Positions 27,133 through 36,503 of a stretch of DNA of 64,000 nt are shown here, one piece after another. Where the stretch lies: assembly GCF_009796805.1 (NCBI RefSeq), contig NZ_CP047029.1:1291501-1355500 (forward strand), written 5' to 3'. Position 1 is the first letter of the stretch. The number at the start of each line of letters is the position of its first letter. The position numbers and the translations under genes are program-made. The notes beneath the pieces are model-generated. The model did no database searches and was not told where the DNA came from. It saw nothing but the letters and a program-made list of their open reading frames with translations. The stretch is from Algibacter sp. L1A34. GTDB lineage: Bacteria > Bacteroidota > Bacteroidia > Flavobacteriales > Flavobacteriaceae.

Positions 27133-28929
27133 ATGAAGAACATTAGAAACTTTTGCATTATTGCACATATTGACCACGGAAAAAGCACACTTGCCGACCG
27201 TTTGTTAGATTTTACAGGATCTGTAACCGCTAGAGAGCAACAAGCCCAACTACTTGATAGTATGGATTTGGAGCGCGAACGTGGTATTACCATAAAATCG
27301 CACGCCATCCAAATGGATTATGAATTAGATGGTGAAAAATATATATTAAATTTAATTGATACTCCTGGCCACGTGGATTTCTCTTATGAGGTTTCTAGAT
27401 CTATTGCAGCGTGCGAGGGTGCACTTCTAATTGTAGATGCCGCACAAAGTATACAAGCACAAACTATTTCTAATTTATATTTAGCTCTAGAAAATGATTT
27501 AGAGATTATTCCAGTACTGAATAAAATAGATTTACCAAGTGCAAACCCAGAAGAAGTAACCGATGATATTGTAGATTTATTAGGTTGCTCTCCGGAAGAA
27601 GTAATTCACGCTAGTGGAAAAACAGGTTTTGGTGTCGAAAATATTTTAAAAGCTATTATCGATCGTGTTCCTGCTCCTAAAGGAGATCCAAATGCACCTT
27701 TACAAGCTTTAATTTTCGATTCCGTTTATAATACTTTTAGAGGTATTGAAACTTATTTTAGAGTTTTTAACGGCGAAATAAAAAAAGGACAAAAAATTAA
27801 ATTCGTTGCAACGGATAAAGAATATTATGCAGACGAAGTTGGCACCTTAAAACTAACTCAAGTTGCCAAAAAAAGTGTAAAAACTGGTGATGTTGGCTAT
27901 TTAATTACTGGTATAAAAACTGCAAAAGAAGTTAAAGTAGGTGATACTATTACAGATTTTGACAACCCTACAACAAATATCGTTGAAGGTTTTGAAGATG
28001 TTAAACCTATGGTATTTGCTGGTATTTACCCAGTAGACACTGAAGATTACGAAGAACTTAGAAACTCGATGGAAAAACTACAACTTAACGATGCATCGTT
28101 AGTGTTTGCTCCAGAAAGTTCTGCAGCTTTAGGTTTTGGTTTCCGTTGTGGATTTTTAGGAATGTTACACATGGAAATTATCCAAGAACGTTTAGAACGT
28201 GAGTTTGATATGACGGTAATTACTACTGTTCCCAATGTATCGTACCACGCCTTTACGAACAAAAACCCGAACGAAGCTTTTATTGTAAATAACCCATCGG
28301 ATTTACCAGATCCTTCTACCGTAAACCGTGTAGAAGAACCATATATTAAAGCGACTATTATTACCAAAGCCGATTTTGTTGGTAATGTGATGTCTCTTTG
28401 TATTGAAAAACGTGGTATCGTTCTTAATCAAACCTATTTAACACCAGAACGTGTTGAGTTAACTTTTGAAATGCCTCTTGCTGAAATTGTATTCGATTTT
28501 TACGATCGTTTAAAAACAGTTTCTAAAGGGTATGCTTCTTTCGATTACCATCCTATTGGAATGAAAGAATCTAAATTAGTACGTTTAGACATTCTTTTAA
28601 ATGCACTTACTGTTGATGCGCTTTCTGCCTTAATTCATGCCGATAATGCACAGAATATTGGTAAGAAAATGTGTGAGAAATTAAAAGAATTAATTCCACG
28701 CCAACAATTCGATATTCCAATTCAAGCTGCTATTGGTGCAAAAATTATTTCGAGAGAAACAATTAAAGCCCTTAGAAAAGATGTAACAGCAAAATGTTAT
28801 GGTGGTGATATTTCTCGTAAAAGAAAACTACTTGAAAAACAGAAAAAAGGTAAAAAACGTATGCGTCAAGTTGGTAATGTAGAAATACCTCAACAAGCGT
28901 TTATGGCTGTTTTAAAGTTGAATGATTAA
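27133..28929 (+). CDS. lepA: elongation factor 4
   Basis: A 598-residue translational GTPase (EF4) that acts on stalled or mistranslocated ribosomes. G1 is [10 protein letters not shown], switch region RGITIKS, G3 DTPGHVDF, G4 NKIDLPSA; domains II and III follow, and the LepA-specific C-terminal domain contains [20 protein letters not shown] and [11 protein letters not shown] start it at ATG 27133 (MKNIRNF), the universal N-terminus, not at the TTG two codons upstream. A strong terminator follows. Confidence 0.98.
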   Translation: MKNIRNFCIIAHIDHGKSTLADRLLDFTGSVTAREQQAQLLDSMDLERERGITIKSHAIQMDYELDGEKYILNLIDTPGHVDFSYEVSRSIAACEGALLIVDAAQSIQAQTISNLYLALENDLEIIPVLNKIDLPSANPEEVTDDIVDLLGCSPEEVIHASGKTGFGVENILKAIIDRVPAPKGDPNAPLQALIFDSVYNTFRGIETYFRVFNGEIKKGQKIKFVATDKEYYADEVGTLKLTQVAKKSVKTGDVGYLITGIKTAKEVKVGDTITDFDNPTTNIVEGFEDVKPMVFAGIYPVDTEDYEELRNSMEKLQLNDASLVFAPESSAALGFGFRCGFLGMLHMEIIQERLEREFDMTVITTVPNVSYHAFTNKNPNEAFIVNNPSDLPDPSTVNRVEEPYIKATIITKADFVGNVMSLCIEKRGIVLNQTYLTPERVELTFEMPLAEIVFDFYDRLKTVSKGYASFDYHPIGMKESKLVRLDILLNALTVDALSALIHADNAQNIGKKMCEKLKELIPRQQFDIPIQAAIGAKIISRETIKALRKDVTAKCYGGDISRKRKLLEKQKKGKKRMRQVGNVEIPQQAFMAVLKLND

Positions 28930-28952
28930 ACTAAGAAAATAGATAACAATAG

Positions 28953-28990
28953 AAAAAAGCCTGATTAATTAATTTAATCAGGCTTTTTTT
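28953..28990. terminator. bidirectional terminator between lepA and the LytTR regulator
   Basis: AAAAAAGCCTGATTAA (28953-28968), loop TTAAT, TTAATCAGGCTTTTTT (28974-28989). A and T runs on either side serve both convergent genes. Confidence 0.92.
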
Positions 28991-28992
28991 AT

Positions 28993-29757
28993 TTACTGCT
29001 CCAACCACCTTCTAAAATCGGAAGTTGTTGACGAACTCGTCATAACTTTTTCTTTAATTCCTGTAATAGTAATTAATAAGCGATTTTTAAAATGACTTTC
29101 TATATTTTCGATAGCATCAATACATATAATTTCACTTCTATTAATTTTGAAGAATTTATTAGGATGTAATTGCTGATTAATAGATCCTAAATTTTGAGAA
29201 ATAGTATGTCGTTTTCCTTTTAAATCGGTTGCAATACAAAAATCTCCAGAAGCTTCAATTTTTGTTATTTCCAAAACGTTTAATAACTGAATTCCTTTGG
29301 CTTTTTTAATAACAAATCGTTTTTTATAACTAGCGTGTTCTTCTTTTAAAGCCGACTTTAGTTCGGTTATTGTTTCTTGATTTAATGCTGTGTAATACCC
29401 TTGTTTAAAAAGTGACTGGTATTTCTCGATAGCCTTCTTAAAGTCCGACTCTGTGTATGGTTTTAAGATATAAGCAATACCATTGGTATTAAAAGCTTGA
29501 AATAAATAATCATCGTGAGCCGAACAGAAAATAATGGGCGTATTTATAGAAACGTCATTAAATAAATCGAATGAAAGTCCATCTAACAATTGTATATCCG
29601 ACAGAATAAAATCGTAAGTATTATTAATCAACAAAGCTTTCCCTTCACTTAAAGAACGCGCCCAATCGTGAGGAATTTCATCTTCAAAATAATCGTTTAC
29701 AAAAGATATTAGCTTTTGGTATGCTGGTATTTCGTCTTCTAAAATTAAAATCTTCAT
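28993..29757 (-). CDS. LytTR-family response regulator
   Basis: A 254-residue two-component regulator. The receiver domain (1-120) has MKILILEDE with the acidic pair, phospho-acceptor Asp54 in LSDIQLLDG and a late Lys in LKPYTESDF. The C-terminal LytTR DNA-binding domain (about 150-254) contains KIEASGDFCIA and FFKINRSEIICIDAI. I start it at the Met giving MKILILEDE; the in-frame Met 21 bases upstream adds MKKIENS and overlaps the kinase gene. It lies seven bases after the kinase and is its obvious partner. Confidence 0.92.
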   Translation of the reverse strand: MKILILEDEIPAYQKLISFVNDYFEDEIPHDWARSLSEGKALLINNTYDFILSDIQLLDGLSFDLFNDVSINTPIIFCSAHDDYLFQAFNTNGIAYILKPYTESDFKKAIEKYQSLFKQGYYTALNQETITELKSALKEEHASYKKRFVIKKAKGIQLLNVLEITKIEASGDFCIATDLKGKRHTISQNLGSINQQLHPNKFFKINRSEIICIDAIENIESHFKNRLLITITGIKEKVMTSSSTTSDFRRWLEQ

Positions 29758-29764
29758 ACTGTTT

Positions 29765-30775
29765 TCAATTTTCTTCAACTAATTTAATAATCGGAATTGT
29801 TATTTTAAATTCCTCTTCAGTATTAACAATAACAACCTCTTTATCCGATAAGAATTTGTATCGTGTTCTCAAGTTCTCTAAACCTGTTCCAAACGATTCG
29901 TTTTTAGATATAATATTAGACTTAGTGTTAACCACCGTTAATTCATTTTCATCAATACAAATTACCGTTTTTATAGCACTACCGTCAACGGGTTTATTAT
30001 GTTTCACCACATTTTCTAGTAATGTTTGTATTGCTCCTGTTGGTATAAACTTATCTTCAATATCAATTTTCTTTTCTATTTTAAAATCGTAATCTGTTGC
30101 AAAACGTGTTTTAATTAAAAACATATAATTTTCGGCTAGTTCAATTTCTTCAGATAACTCCATAACCTCAGCATCTTTGGTTTTTATTAAATACCTGTAA
30201 ATAAGCGACAACCTATTAATATACTCTTTAGCTTTTATTGTATCGCGATCAATAAGTGCATCTAGGGTATTTAAATTATTGAACAAAAAATGCGGGTCTA
30301 TTTGTGAGCGAAGTAATTTAAGTTCGTTTTCTTTCTGCTGTTTTTCAATTTTCAAGTATTCGGTTTGCCCTTCATAGAATTTTTTAGTTAGAAATAAAGC
30401 AAATGGAAAGGCCGATTGCTGAGTTCCTAAACTAATCATTTGTAAAACAAAATCGATGCCTTTTGGAAATTTCGCCCAATCGTTAGCCCCTGTCCAAAAA
30501 CCGATAGTATAATCGATCCCTGGAATAATAAGTAAAATTAAAACGCCGTAAATTATAAACAAAACGTATTTTTTTTGAACAACTACTTTTGGTATTAACC
30601 AAAATGTAAATAAAAAAATAACACTTGTAACACTTATAATCTCGACAGGAAAATCGATTAAATATTCTCTCAGCAACGCATCACGTTCAATATAATACTT
30701 GCCTTGAATAATAAACGACACCAAAAAATAAACGCCTAAAATTAAAAAATCGGTTCTATTTATTTTCTTATTCAT
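29765..30775 (-). CDS. LytS/YehU-type sensor histidine kinase
   Basis: A 336-residue inner-membrane kinase. Four hydrophobic segments (about 8-24, 42-63, 70-90, 108-130) precede the His_kinase domain, in which RSQIDPHFLFNNLNTLDALI carries phospho-acceptor His162. The ATP-binding part shows AIQTLLENVVKHNKP (N-box) and FGTGLENLRTRY (G-box). No periplasmic sensor domain is evident, so the signal may be sensed within the membrane or by the neighbouring TonB receptor. Cotranscribed with the regulator; 15 bases separate it from the receptor gene. Confidence 0.93.
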   Translation of the reverse strand: MNKKINRTDFLILGVYFLVSFIIQGKYYIERDALLREYLIDFPVEIISVTSVIFLFTFWLIPKVVVQKKYVLFIIYGVLILLIIPGIDYTIGFWTGANDWAKFPKGIDFVLQMISLGTQQSAFPFALFLTKKFYEGQTEYLKIEKQQKENELKLLRSQIDPHFLFNNLNTLDALIDRDTIKAKEYINRLSLIYRYLIKTKDAEVMELSEEIELAENYMFLIKTRFATDYDFKIEKKIDIEDKFIPTGAIQTLLENVVKHNKPVDGSAIKTVICIDENELTVVNTKSNIISKNESFGTGLENLRTRYKFLSDKEVVIVNTEEEFKITIPIIKLVEEN

Positions 30776-30790
30776 AGTTATACAAACATA

Positions 30791-33145
30791 TTAATTATTA
30801 TCATTAATTCTGTTTTCTTCATCTTCCGATGCATTTTTTCTACTCGTCTTTTTCCCAAATTTAGAACCAAAACTGTACGATAACCTTAATTGAATATTTT
30901 GTCTGGACTGGTTGCTCTCAATGTTAGCATATAAATTGTTATAATCGATAACACCAACAAATCCTCTATTTAGCATTTTACTAAAAGCTAAATTTACTTT
31001 TAGTTTATCGTCTAAAAACTTTTTTCCAAAAGAAAAATTTAAATCTGCAAACCAATCTGCATCAATACCACCTTCCAATGCACCCGTTCCATAATTTCCG
31101 TTTATTTCTGCATTAATTTTCCACGGCAGCTCATAACTAGCTTGAGCAATCCAAATTAAACTCCATTTTTCTAATTTTAAATTATTAAGGTTAGATCCAA
31201 ATTTATTATGACTTACAATTATACCTGTATAACCCTCTACATCCTTTATAAAACTTAGCGGGCCAAATAATCGAAAATTCAAATTCTTACTCTCATCTAG
31301 GTTAATTGTTGTTCGTTCAATTTGCGCCGTATCATTATCTTGTGAAACAAACTGAAACATATCGTCTTTAGTTTCACTATAAGCTATAGTAAAAAACGGC
31401 TGCCCATCGAAAGTTAAATTAAATTGATAATTATTGGTAAAAGATGGTTTTAAATTCTCGTTTCCAACATCGGAAGACAAGGGATCGTAATACGTTACAA
31501 ACGAGTTTAAAGTATTATAATTAGGCCTGCTAATACGGTAACTGTATGCCAAACTTGCAGCTAAATTTTTATTTACTTTCCTACTTAATGCCGCACTTGG
31601 AAATAATTTAGAAATCTTTCGTTCTCGAACTTCATTATCACTACTAGACGTACCTTTTGTGTTACTATCCTCAAAACGTAAACCACCAGAAAAAGACCAT
31701 TTTCCTTTAGTGATGTTTATTTTTGAATAGAGTGCAAAAATATTTTCATCTACTAAAAAGGTATTACTCGACGCTTCTTCAAAATCAAATCCGCCATTTT
31801 CATTTTGAGTAAAAGATTGTAAATCACTATCTGTATTTACTTGCGAATATTTTGCGCCAAAACTAAGTTTAAAATCTTCGGAAAACATCCGACTATAATC
31901 ACTCTTATAAGTTTTAATTTGATAATTTCCATTTTGTAAATATTGTTGGTTATTATAAGAAATAGTACTTCCTTCCACAGATGATAACGTATTTACGTTA
32001 TCATTTTTATAATCTACATAATTAAAATCGGCAGTAAGCTTATGCGCATCGGTTTTAAACTCGTAATACGGGTTTACGTTAAACACTTTTTGGTCGCGAT
32101 TAAAACTATTTTCAGAATACAAATAATCGGTAGTGGTAGATGTTGTAATAATATTTGAACTATTAGAAATCCTATCGGAATCTGTACTACTATTTTTAAC
32201 ACCAATACCAACCGAATGTTTATCGGTTATATAATAATCTACACTTCCGCTAACACGAAAGCTTTTTGGGTTATATGGCTCTATGGTGGCTTGATCGTAG
32301 GTTTCATCTCCAACCGTTCTTTTAATAAATAAATCCTCTCGCCATGTTGGGCTAGAATATCCAGTACTAGCTTGCCAATTTAGTTTATTCTTATAACTTG
32401 CAATAGACGCACTTGTACCATGCTCAAAACCTTCATCCTCTCCAACCCAAGTTGCCACATTACCATGCGTGCCTAGTTTTACGTTTTTCTTTAAAATAAT
32501 ATTAATAATTGGTCCAGAACCAGCCGCATCAAACTCAGCACCTGGTTGTTCTACCAACTCTACTTTTGCTATATTATCGGCAGGCATATCACGTAATAAA
32601 GTATCAATATCCATATAATCGGTGGTTTTCCCGTTTATAAGAATTCTAATATTACTTTGTCCGCCATAACTAATACCATTATTGGTTACAATAATTCCTG
32701 GCACACCTCGCATTACATCTTGTAAATTAGAGTTAATCATTTCCGATTGTTCTAAATCTATAATCAATTTTTCGGCCGTTTGTCTAATTACGGGGCGTTT
32801 GTGAGTTATTAAAATTTCATCTAAAACATCTTCCTCTAATATAAAATTTATAGTTTCTGGATTATTTTCTAGTTGAAAAGCTTCGGATGTTTTTGTTTTA
32901 AAACCTAATACTGAAATTTCTAAATAATAATTTCCATTTTCTACACTTTCAAACCTGTAAAGTCCTTCTTCCGAAGATATAACACCTGTAATGGTTTCTT
33001 TTGAAGTTGTCTGATGCAGAATAACATTAGCAAACTCTAAAGGCTTGTTGTTAACGTCTAAAATAAGACCAGAAATATCGTTTTGAGCATAAGCTGAAAC
33101 AATTCCTATAAGAAAAATAATGAGTGATTTAATGATTGTATCCAT
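30791..33145 (-). CDS. TonB-dependent outer-membrane receptor (CarboxypepD_reg / OMP_b-brl_3 type)
   Basis: A 784-residue protein from the Met of the signal peptide MDTIIKSLIIFLIGIVSAYA; the longer reading from 33205 would add 20 unlikely residues. After the signal come a carboxypeptidase-regulatory-like beta-sandwich (about 22-105), a plug domain with MRGVPGIIV and RILINGKTTDYMDID, and an outer-membrane barrel to the C-terminus (RLSYSFGSKFG). There is no SusD gene nearby, so it is not a classic SusC. Its gene precedes the LytS/LytTR pair on the same strand; the substrate is unknown. Confidence 0.9.
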   Translation of the reverse strand: MDTIIKSLIIFLIGIVSAYAQNDISGLILDVNNKPLEFANVILHQTTSKETITGVISSEEGLYRFESVENGNYYLEISVLGFKTKTSEAFQLENNPETINFILEEDVLDEILITHKRPVIRQTAEKLIIDLEQSEMINSNLQDVMRGVPGIIVTNNGISYGGQSNIRILINGKTTDYMDIDTLLRDMPADNIAKVELVEQPGAEFDAAGSGPIINIILKKNVKLGTHGNVATWVGEDEGFEHGTSASIASYKNKLNWQASTGYSSPTWREDLFIKRTVGDETYDQATIEPYNPKSFRVSGSVDYYITDKHSVGIGVKNSSTDSDRISNSSNIITTSTTTDYLYSENSFNRDQKVFNVNPYYEFKTDAHKLTADFNYVDYKNDNVNTLSSVEGSTISYNNQQYLQNGNYQIKTYKSDYSRMFSEDFKLSFGAKYSQVNTDSDLQSFTQNENGGFDFEEASSNTFLVDENIFALYSKINITKGKWSFSGGLRFEDSNTKGTSSSDNEVRERKISKLFPSAALSRKVNKNLAASLAYSYRISRPNYNTLNSFVTYYDPLSSDVGNENLKPSFTNNYQFNLTFDGQPFFTIAYSETKDDMFQFVSQDNDTAQIERTTINLDESKNLNFRLFGPLSFIKDVEGYTGIIVSHNKFGSNLNNLKLEKWSLIWIAQASYELPWKINAEINGNYGTGALEGGIDADWFADLNFSFGKKFLDDKLKVNLAFSKMLNRGFVGVIDYNNLYANIESNQSRQNIQLRLSYSFGSKFGKKTSRKNASEDEENRINDNN

Positions 33146-33506
33146 AATTGTCCGGTTTTTTGATATCACAAATCTGAATAAAAATAGATAGTAAATAAAA
33201 TACAATTATCTAAAATGGGATAAAAAAAGGTTGAATGGGTTCTATTTAAAGTTAAGCTCCTTTTCATTAAAAAAATATAATTACACCCATTTATTCTTTC
33301 TTTTTTCTAATTATTAAACACCTTAAATATATAAATTATATAAGCCAACCCAAGCTTGTGGTTGTTTTCTTTCAGTACTAACAAAATACAATCACTATTC
33401 TTCAAGCCTTTTGATGTTTATGTAAAATTAATTATTGAATATTTTGAATAATATCGATAACACCTTTTTTTCTTTAAAAATAAAATTCCGCCAAATTTGT
33501 TAACAA

Positions 33507-33514
33507 TAATTTTG
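33507..33514 (+). promoter_or_regulatory. candidate -7 element of the glg operon
   Basis: TAATTTTG, a full match to TAnnTTTG, 372 bases before the GlgM ATG. The region is so AT-rich that chance matches are likely. Confidence 0.3.
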
Positions 33515-33681
33515 TATGTTTATAACATAGGAAATATTAATAATATTTAAACTTGCAAAAACACTTATTAATACTGTGTTTTCCTGAGCCTTTTTTCCAA
33601 TTAATTAATATTTTTTCACATTAATAGTTACTACCAATTTTTCAAAATCTAGACATCGTTTTGTTTCTTTTACAACAAAAC

Positions 33682-33712
33682 ACATCATATAAAATGATGT
33701 TAATATTTTTTT
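33682..33712 (+). terminator. terminator-like hairpin in the glg leader
   Basis: ACATCAT (33682-33688), loop ATAAA, ATGATGT (33694-33700), then TAATATTTTTTTT. The stem is weak (7 pairs). Placed between the putative promoter and the leader ORF, it could act as an attenuator or end a short RNA. Confidence 0.35.
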
Positions 33713-33798
33713 TAAATAGTCTTAAAAAAATGAAGTAATTAGATAAATTGTTTTTACTTTTATTGTGATACTAAACAAGTTATATTGATACTCCTATC

Positions 33799-33885
33799 AT
33801 GAAAAATTTAAATATTCAAAATACAATTGCTCCAAACCATTTTGATATACATGTTTCTATTGACATAAAAAACAAAAACAACTAA
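33799..33885 (+). CDS. 28-residue leader ORF abutting the GlgM gene
   Basis: ATG 33799 to TAA 33883-33885, with the GlgM ATG following with no gap (TAAATG). The predicted peptide begins MKNLNIQNTIAPNHFDIHV and ends in a Lys/Asn-rich tail KNKNN. No signal sequence or family was recognised. The exact stop-start abutment suggests translational coupling and a leader-peptide role, but a chance ORF in AT-rich DNA is possible. Confidence 0.35.
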   Translation: MKNLNIQNTIAPNHFDIHVSIDIKNKNN

Positions 33886-35088
33886 ATGAAAGCACTTTTT
33901 TACACAAGAGAATTTCCACCGTACGTATACGGAGGAGCCGGCGTACATGTTGAATATTTAGCTGATGAGCTGTCTAAACTAATGAAAATTGATGTTCGAT
34001 GTTTTGGAGACCAAGACTCTAAATCGGAAAATTTAAGTGTAAAGGGTTACCCGTTTGATAACCCCATTTTTGATGGTGCAGATGATAAGTTAAAATCGGT
34101 ATTTAAAACATTAAGCACAGGCATCCAAATGAACACGGAACCTATCGATGCAGATGTTGTTCATTGCCACACATGGTATGCGCATTTTGCCGGCATTATT
34201 GCAAAGCTTTGTTATGGCACACCACTAGTGATCACCACGCACTCTTTAGAACCTTTGCGTCCATGGAAACGCGAGCAATTGGGTCGTGGTTACGATGCCT
34301 CTTCTTGGGTAGAAAAAACAGCTATTGAAATGGCAGATGCACTTATTGCCGTATCCAAAGAAACTAAAGAAGATGTTCTTAAACATTTTGATGTAGACGA
34401 AAGCAAAGTACACGTTATATATAACGGTATTAACCTAGAACAATATATTGAAACAAACGAAACAGCAACTTTAGATACATACGGTGTAGATAAAACAAAA
34501 CCTTATGTGCTTTTCGTGGGTAGAATTACCCGCCAAAAAGGTATTATCCACTTAGTGAATGCTATAAAATATATAGATCCAGATACTCAAATTGTACTTT
34601 GTGCAGGCGCTCCAGATACACCTGAAATTGGTGAAGAAATGGAGAATGCGGTTAACGAAGTTAAAAAAACGCGTAAAAACGTGATTTGGATTGATAAAAT
34701 GATTACTAAAGAAGAAATTATTCAGTTATATTCTCATGCTGCCGTATTTTGTTGCCCTTCTATTTACGAACCTTTTGGTATTATAAACATTGAAGCTATG
34801 GCTTGTAATACTGCTGTTGTAGCAAGTGCCGTTGGTGGTATAAAAGAAGTTGTTGTTCACGGTGAAACCGGACTTTTAATTCCACTAGAACAACAAACCG
34901 AAGCACCTTTTGAGCCTATTGATCCCGACAAGTTTTCTAGAGATTTAGCCAACGGTGTAAACCAAGTTATTAGCGACAAAAACTTACGAGAAACCATGGC
35001 GAAAAATGGAAGGAAACGCGTTGAAGATTATTTCGATTGGGTGGCCATTGCTAAACAAGTAGAAACACTATACAAAACACTAATATAA
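33886..35088 (+). CDS. glgM: GlgM-type (actinobacterial GlgA-like, GT4) alpha-glucosyltransferase
   Basis: A 400-residue GT-B glycosyltransferase. The N-terminus TREFPPYVYGGAGVHVEYL is the pattern of mycobacterial GlgM (Rv1212c) and of the 'glycogen synthase, Corynebacterium' family; the KxGGL motif of classical GT5 GlgA is absent and the protein is about 80 residues shorter. Nucleotide-sugar-binding GRITRQKGI and the EPFGIINIEAMA acceptor motif are present. GlgM joins ADP-glucose and glucose-1-phosphate into maltose-1-phosphate, the donor of GlgE, encoded two genes on. Automatic pipelines would call it glycogen synthase; elongating activity cannot be excluded. Confidence 0.8.
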   Translation: MKALFYTREFPPYVYGGAGVHVEYLADELSKLMKIDVRCFGDQDSKSENLSVKGYPFDNPIFDGADDKLKSVFKTLSTGIQMNTEPIDADVVHCHTWYAHFAGIIAKLCYGTPLVITTHSLEPLRPWKREQLGRGYDASSWVEKTAIEMADALIAVSKETKEDVLKHFDVDESKVHVIYNGINLEQYIETNETATLDTYGVDKTKPYVLFVGRITRQKGIIHLVNAIKYIDPDTQIVLCAGAPDTPEIGEEMENAVNEVKKTRKNVIWIDKMITKEEIIQLYSHAAVFCCPSIYEPFGIINIEAMACNTAVVASAVGGIKEVVVHGETGLLIPLEQQTEAPFEPIDPDKFSRDLANGVNQVISDKNLRETMAKNGRKRVEDYFDWVAIAKQVETLYKTLI

Positions 35089-35121
35089 CTATTAACAACT
35101 AAGCACTAAAAAACTAAAAAT

Positions 35122-36387
35122 ATGATAAATAACAAAGTTTTAGCCATTGTTTTAGGTGGTGGTCAAGGATCCAGACTTTATCCACTAACCGATAGAAGAT
35201 CTAAACCAGCAGTTCCTATTGCGGGAAAGTACAGACTTGTAGATATCCCAATATCTAACTGTATAAACGCCGATATTAAACGTATTTTCGTTTTAACACA
35301 ATTTAATTCGGCATCATTAAACAGGCACATTAAAAACACATATCACTTCAGTTTTTTTAGTAGTGCTTTTGTAGATGTATTAGCTGCCGAACAAACTCCA
35401 GAAAGTAAAACTTGGTTTCAAGGTACTGCCGATGCGGTTAGACAAAGTATGCATCATTTTTTAAGTCACGAATTTGAATATGCGTTAATCCTTTCGGGAG
35501 ATCAATTATATCAAATGGATTACGATAAAATGATTGAAGCTCATGAGGCCTCTAATGCAGAAATCTCTATTGCAACCATTCCTGTAAACGCAAAAGATGC
35601 TACTTCTTTTGGTATTTTAAAAGCGAATGAAGAACATGTTATTACATCATTTATAGAAAAACCCGATGCCGAATTATTACCAGATTGGACTTCGGAAGTA
35701 AGCGATGAAATGAAAGGCCAAGACCGTAATTATCTAGCCTCCATGGGAATTTATGTATTTAACAAGGATTTACTTGTTAAACTTATGGAAAACCCAGATA
35801 CCATTGATTTTGGTAAAGAAATTATCCCACAATCTATAGGCGATCATAAAACTTTAAGTTACCAATATGAAGGTTACTGGACCGATATTGGAAATATTGA
35901 TTCCTTTTTCGAAGCCAACTTAGGTTTAACTGATGATATTCCGAAGTTCGATTTATACGATGAAAAAAAACGTATTTATACGCACGCTAGAATGTTACCT
36001 ACCACAAAAATTGCAGGAACCGTTTTAGACAGAAGTGTAGTTTCTGAAGGTTGTATTATTGGCGCTGCAAAAATCGAAAAATCCGTAATTGGTATTCGAT
36101 CAAGAATAGGCAAAGAATCTACAGTAATTAACACCTATATGATGGGTAATGACTACTATGAAACTTTAGATGAAATTGAAAATCATCATATTAAAGTCCT
36201 TATAGGTATTGGAGAGCGTTGCTTTATAAAAAACTGTATTTTAGATAAAAACTGTCGTATTGGTGATGATGTTCGTATTAACGGTGGTAAACATTTAGAA
36301 GATAAAGAAACCGATATGTACTTTATTAAAGATGGTATTGTTGTAGTTAAAAGCGGAGCAACTATTCCTTCAGGATACGTTATTTAA
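35122..36387 (+). CDS. glgC: glucose-1-phosphate adenylyltransferase
   Basis: A 421-residue enzyme making ADP-glucose from ATP and glucose-1-phosphate. The N-terminal nucleotidyltransferase signature LGGGQGSRLYPLTDRRSKPA is followed by GKYRLVDIPISNC, WFQGTADAVRQ and SGDQLYQMDY; the left-handed beta-helix domain (about 300-421) contains VIGIRSRIGKES and KNCILDKNCRIG repeats. Length matches bacterial GlgC. It lies 33 bases after the GlgM gene, supplying its donor substrate, and 116 bases before glgE. Confidence 0.97.
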   Translation: MINNKVLAIVLGGGQGSRLYPLTDRRSKPAVPIAGKYRLVDIPISNCINADIKRIFVLTQFNSASLNRHIKNTYHFSFFSSAFVDVLAAEQTPESKTWFQGTADAVRQSMHHFLSHEFEYALILSGDQLYQMDYDKMIEAHEASNAEISIATIPVNAKDATSFGILKANEEHVITSFIEKPDAELLPDWTSEVSDEMKGQDRNYLASMGIYVFNKDLLVKLMENPDTIDFGKEIIPQSIGDHKTLSYQYEGYWTDIGNIDSFFEANLGLTDDIPKFDLYDEKKRIYTHARMLPTTKIAGTVLDRSVVSEGCIIGAAKIEKSVIGIRSRIGKESTVINTYMMGNDYYETLDEIENHHIKVLIGIGERCFIKNCILDKNCRIGDDVRINGGKHLEDKETDMYFIKDGIVVVKSGATIPSGYVI

Positions 36388-36503
36388 TCGAAATAAAATC
36401 TAGTAATATTCTTAGAAAAAGGTTATTTCTGCCTGTATTAAACTAATTAATCCAAGCAGGAATTAAAACCATATACTCATTACCATACATAACTAAGCAA
36501 ATA

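Larger units (their letters stand above)
33206..33885. other. intergenic region and long leader before the glg operon
   Basis: About 680 bases of AT-rich DNA (740 from the probable receptor start at 33145). It holds a full -7 element TAATTTTG (33507-33514), a weak terminator-like hairpin (33682-33712) and a 28-codon ORF touching the GlgM start. No tRNA or longer gene was found. If transcription starts near 33520 the operon has a leader of roughly 360 bases, long enough for regulation. Confidence 0.55.

Noticed and set aside
33146-33205. N-terminal extension of the TonB receptor
   Set aside because: The 20 extra residues sit before a normal signal peptide at 33145.
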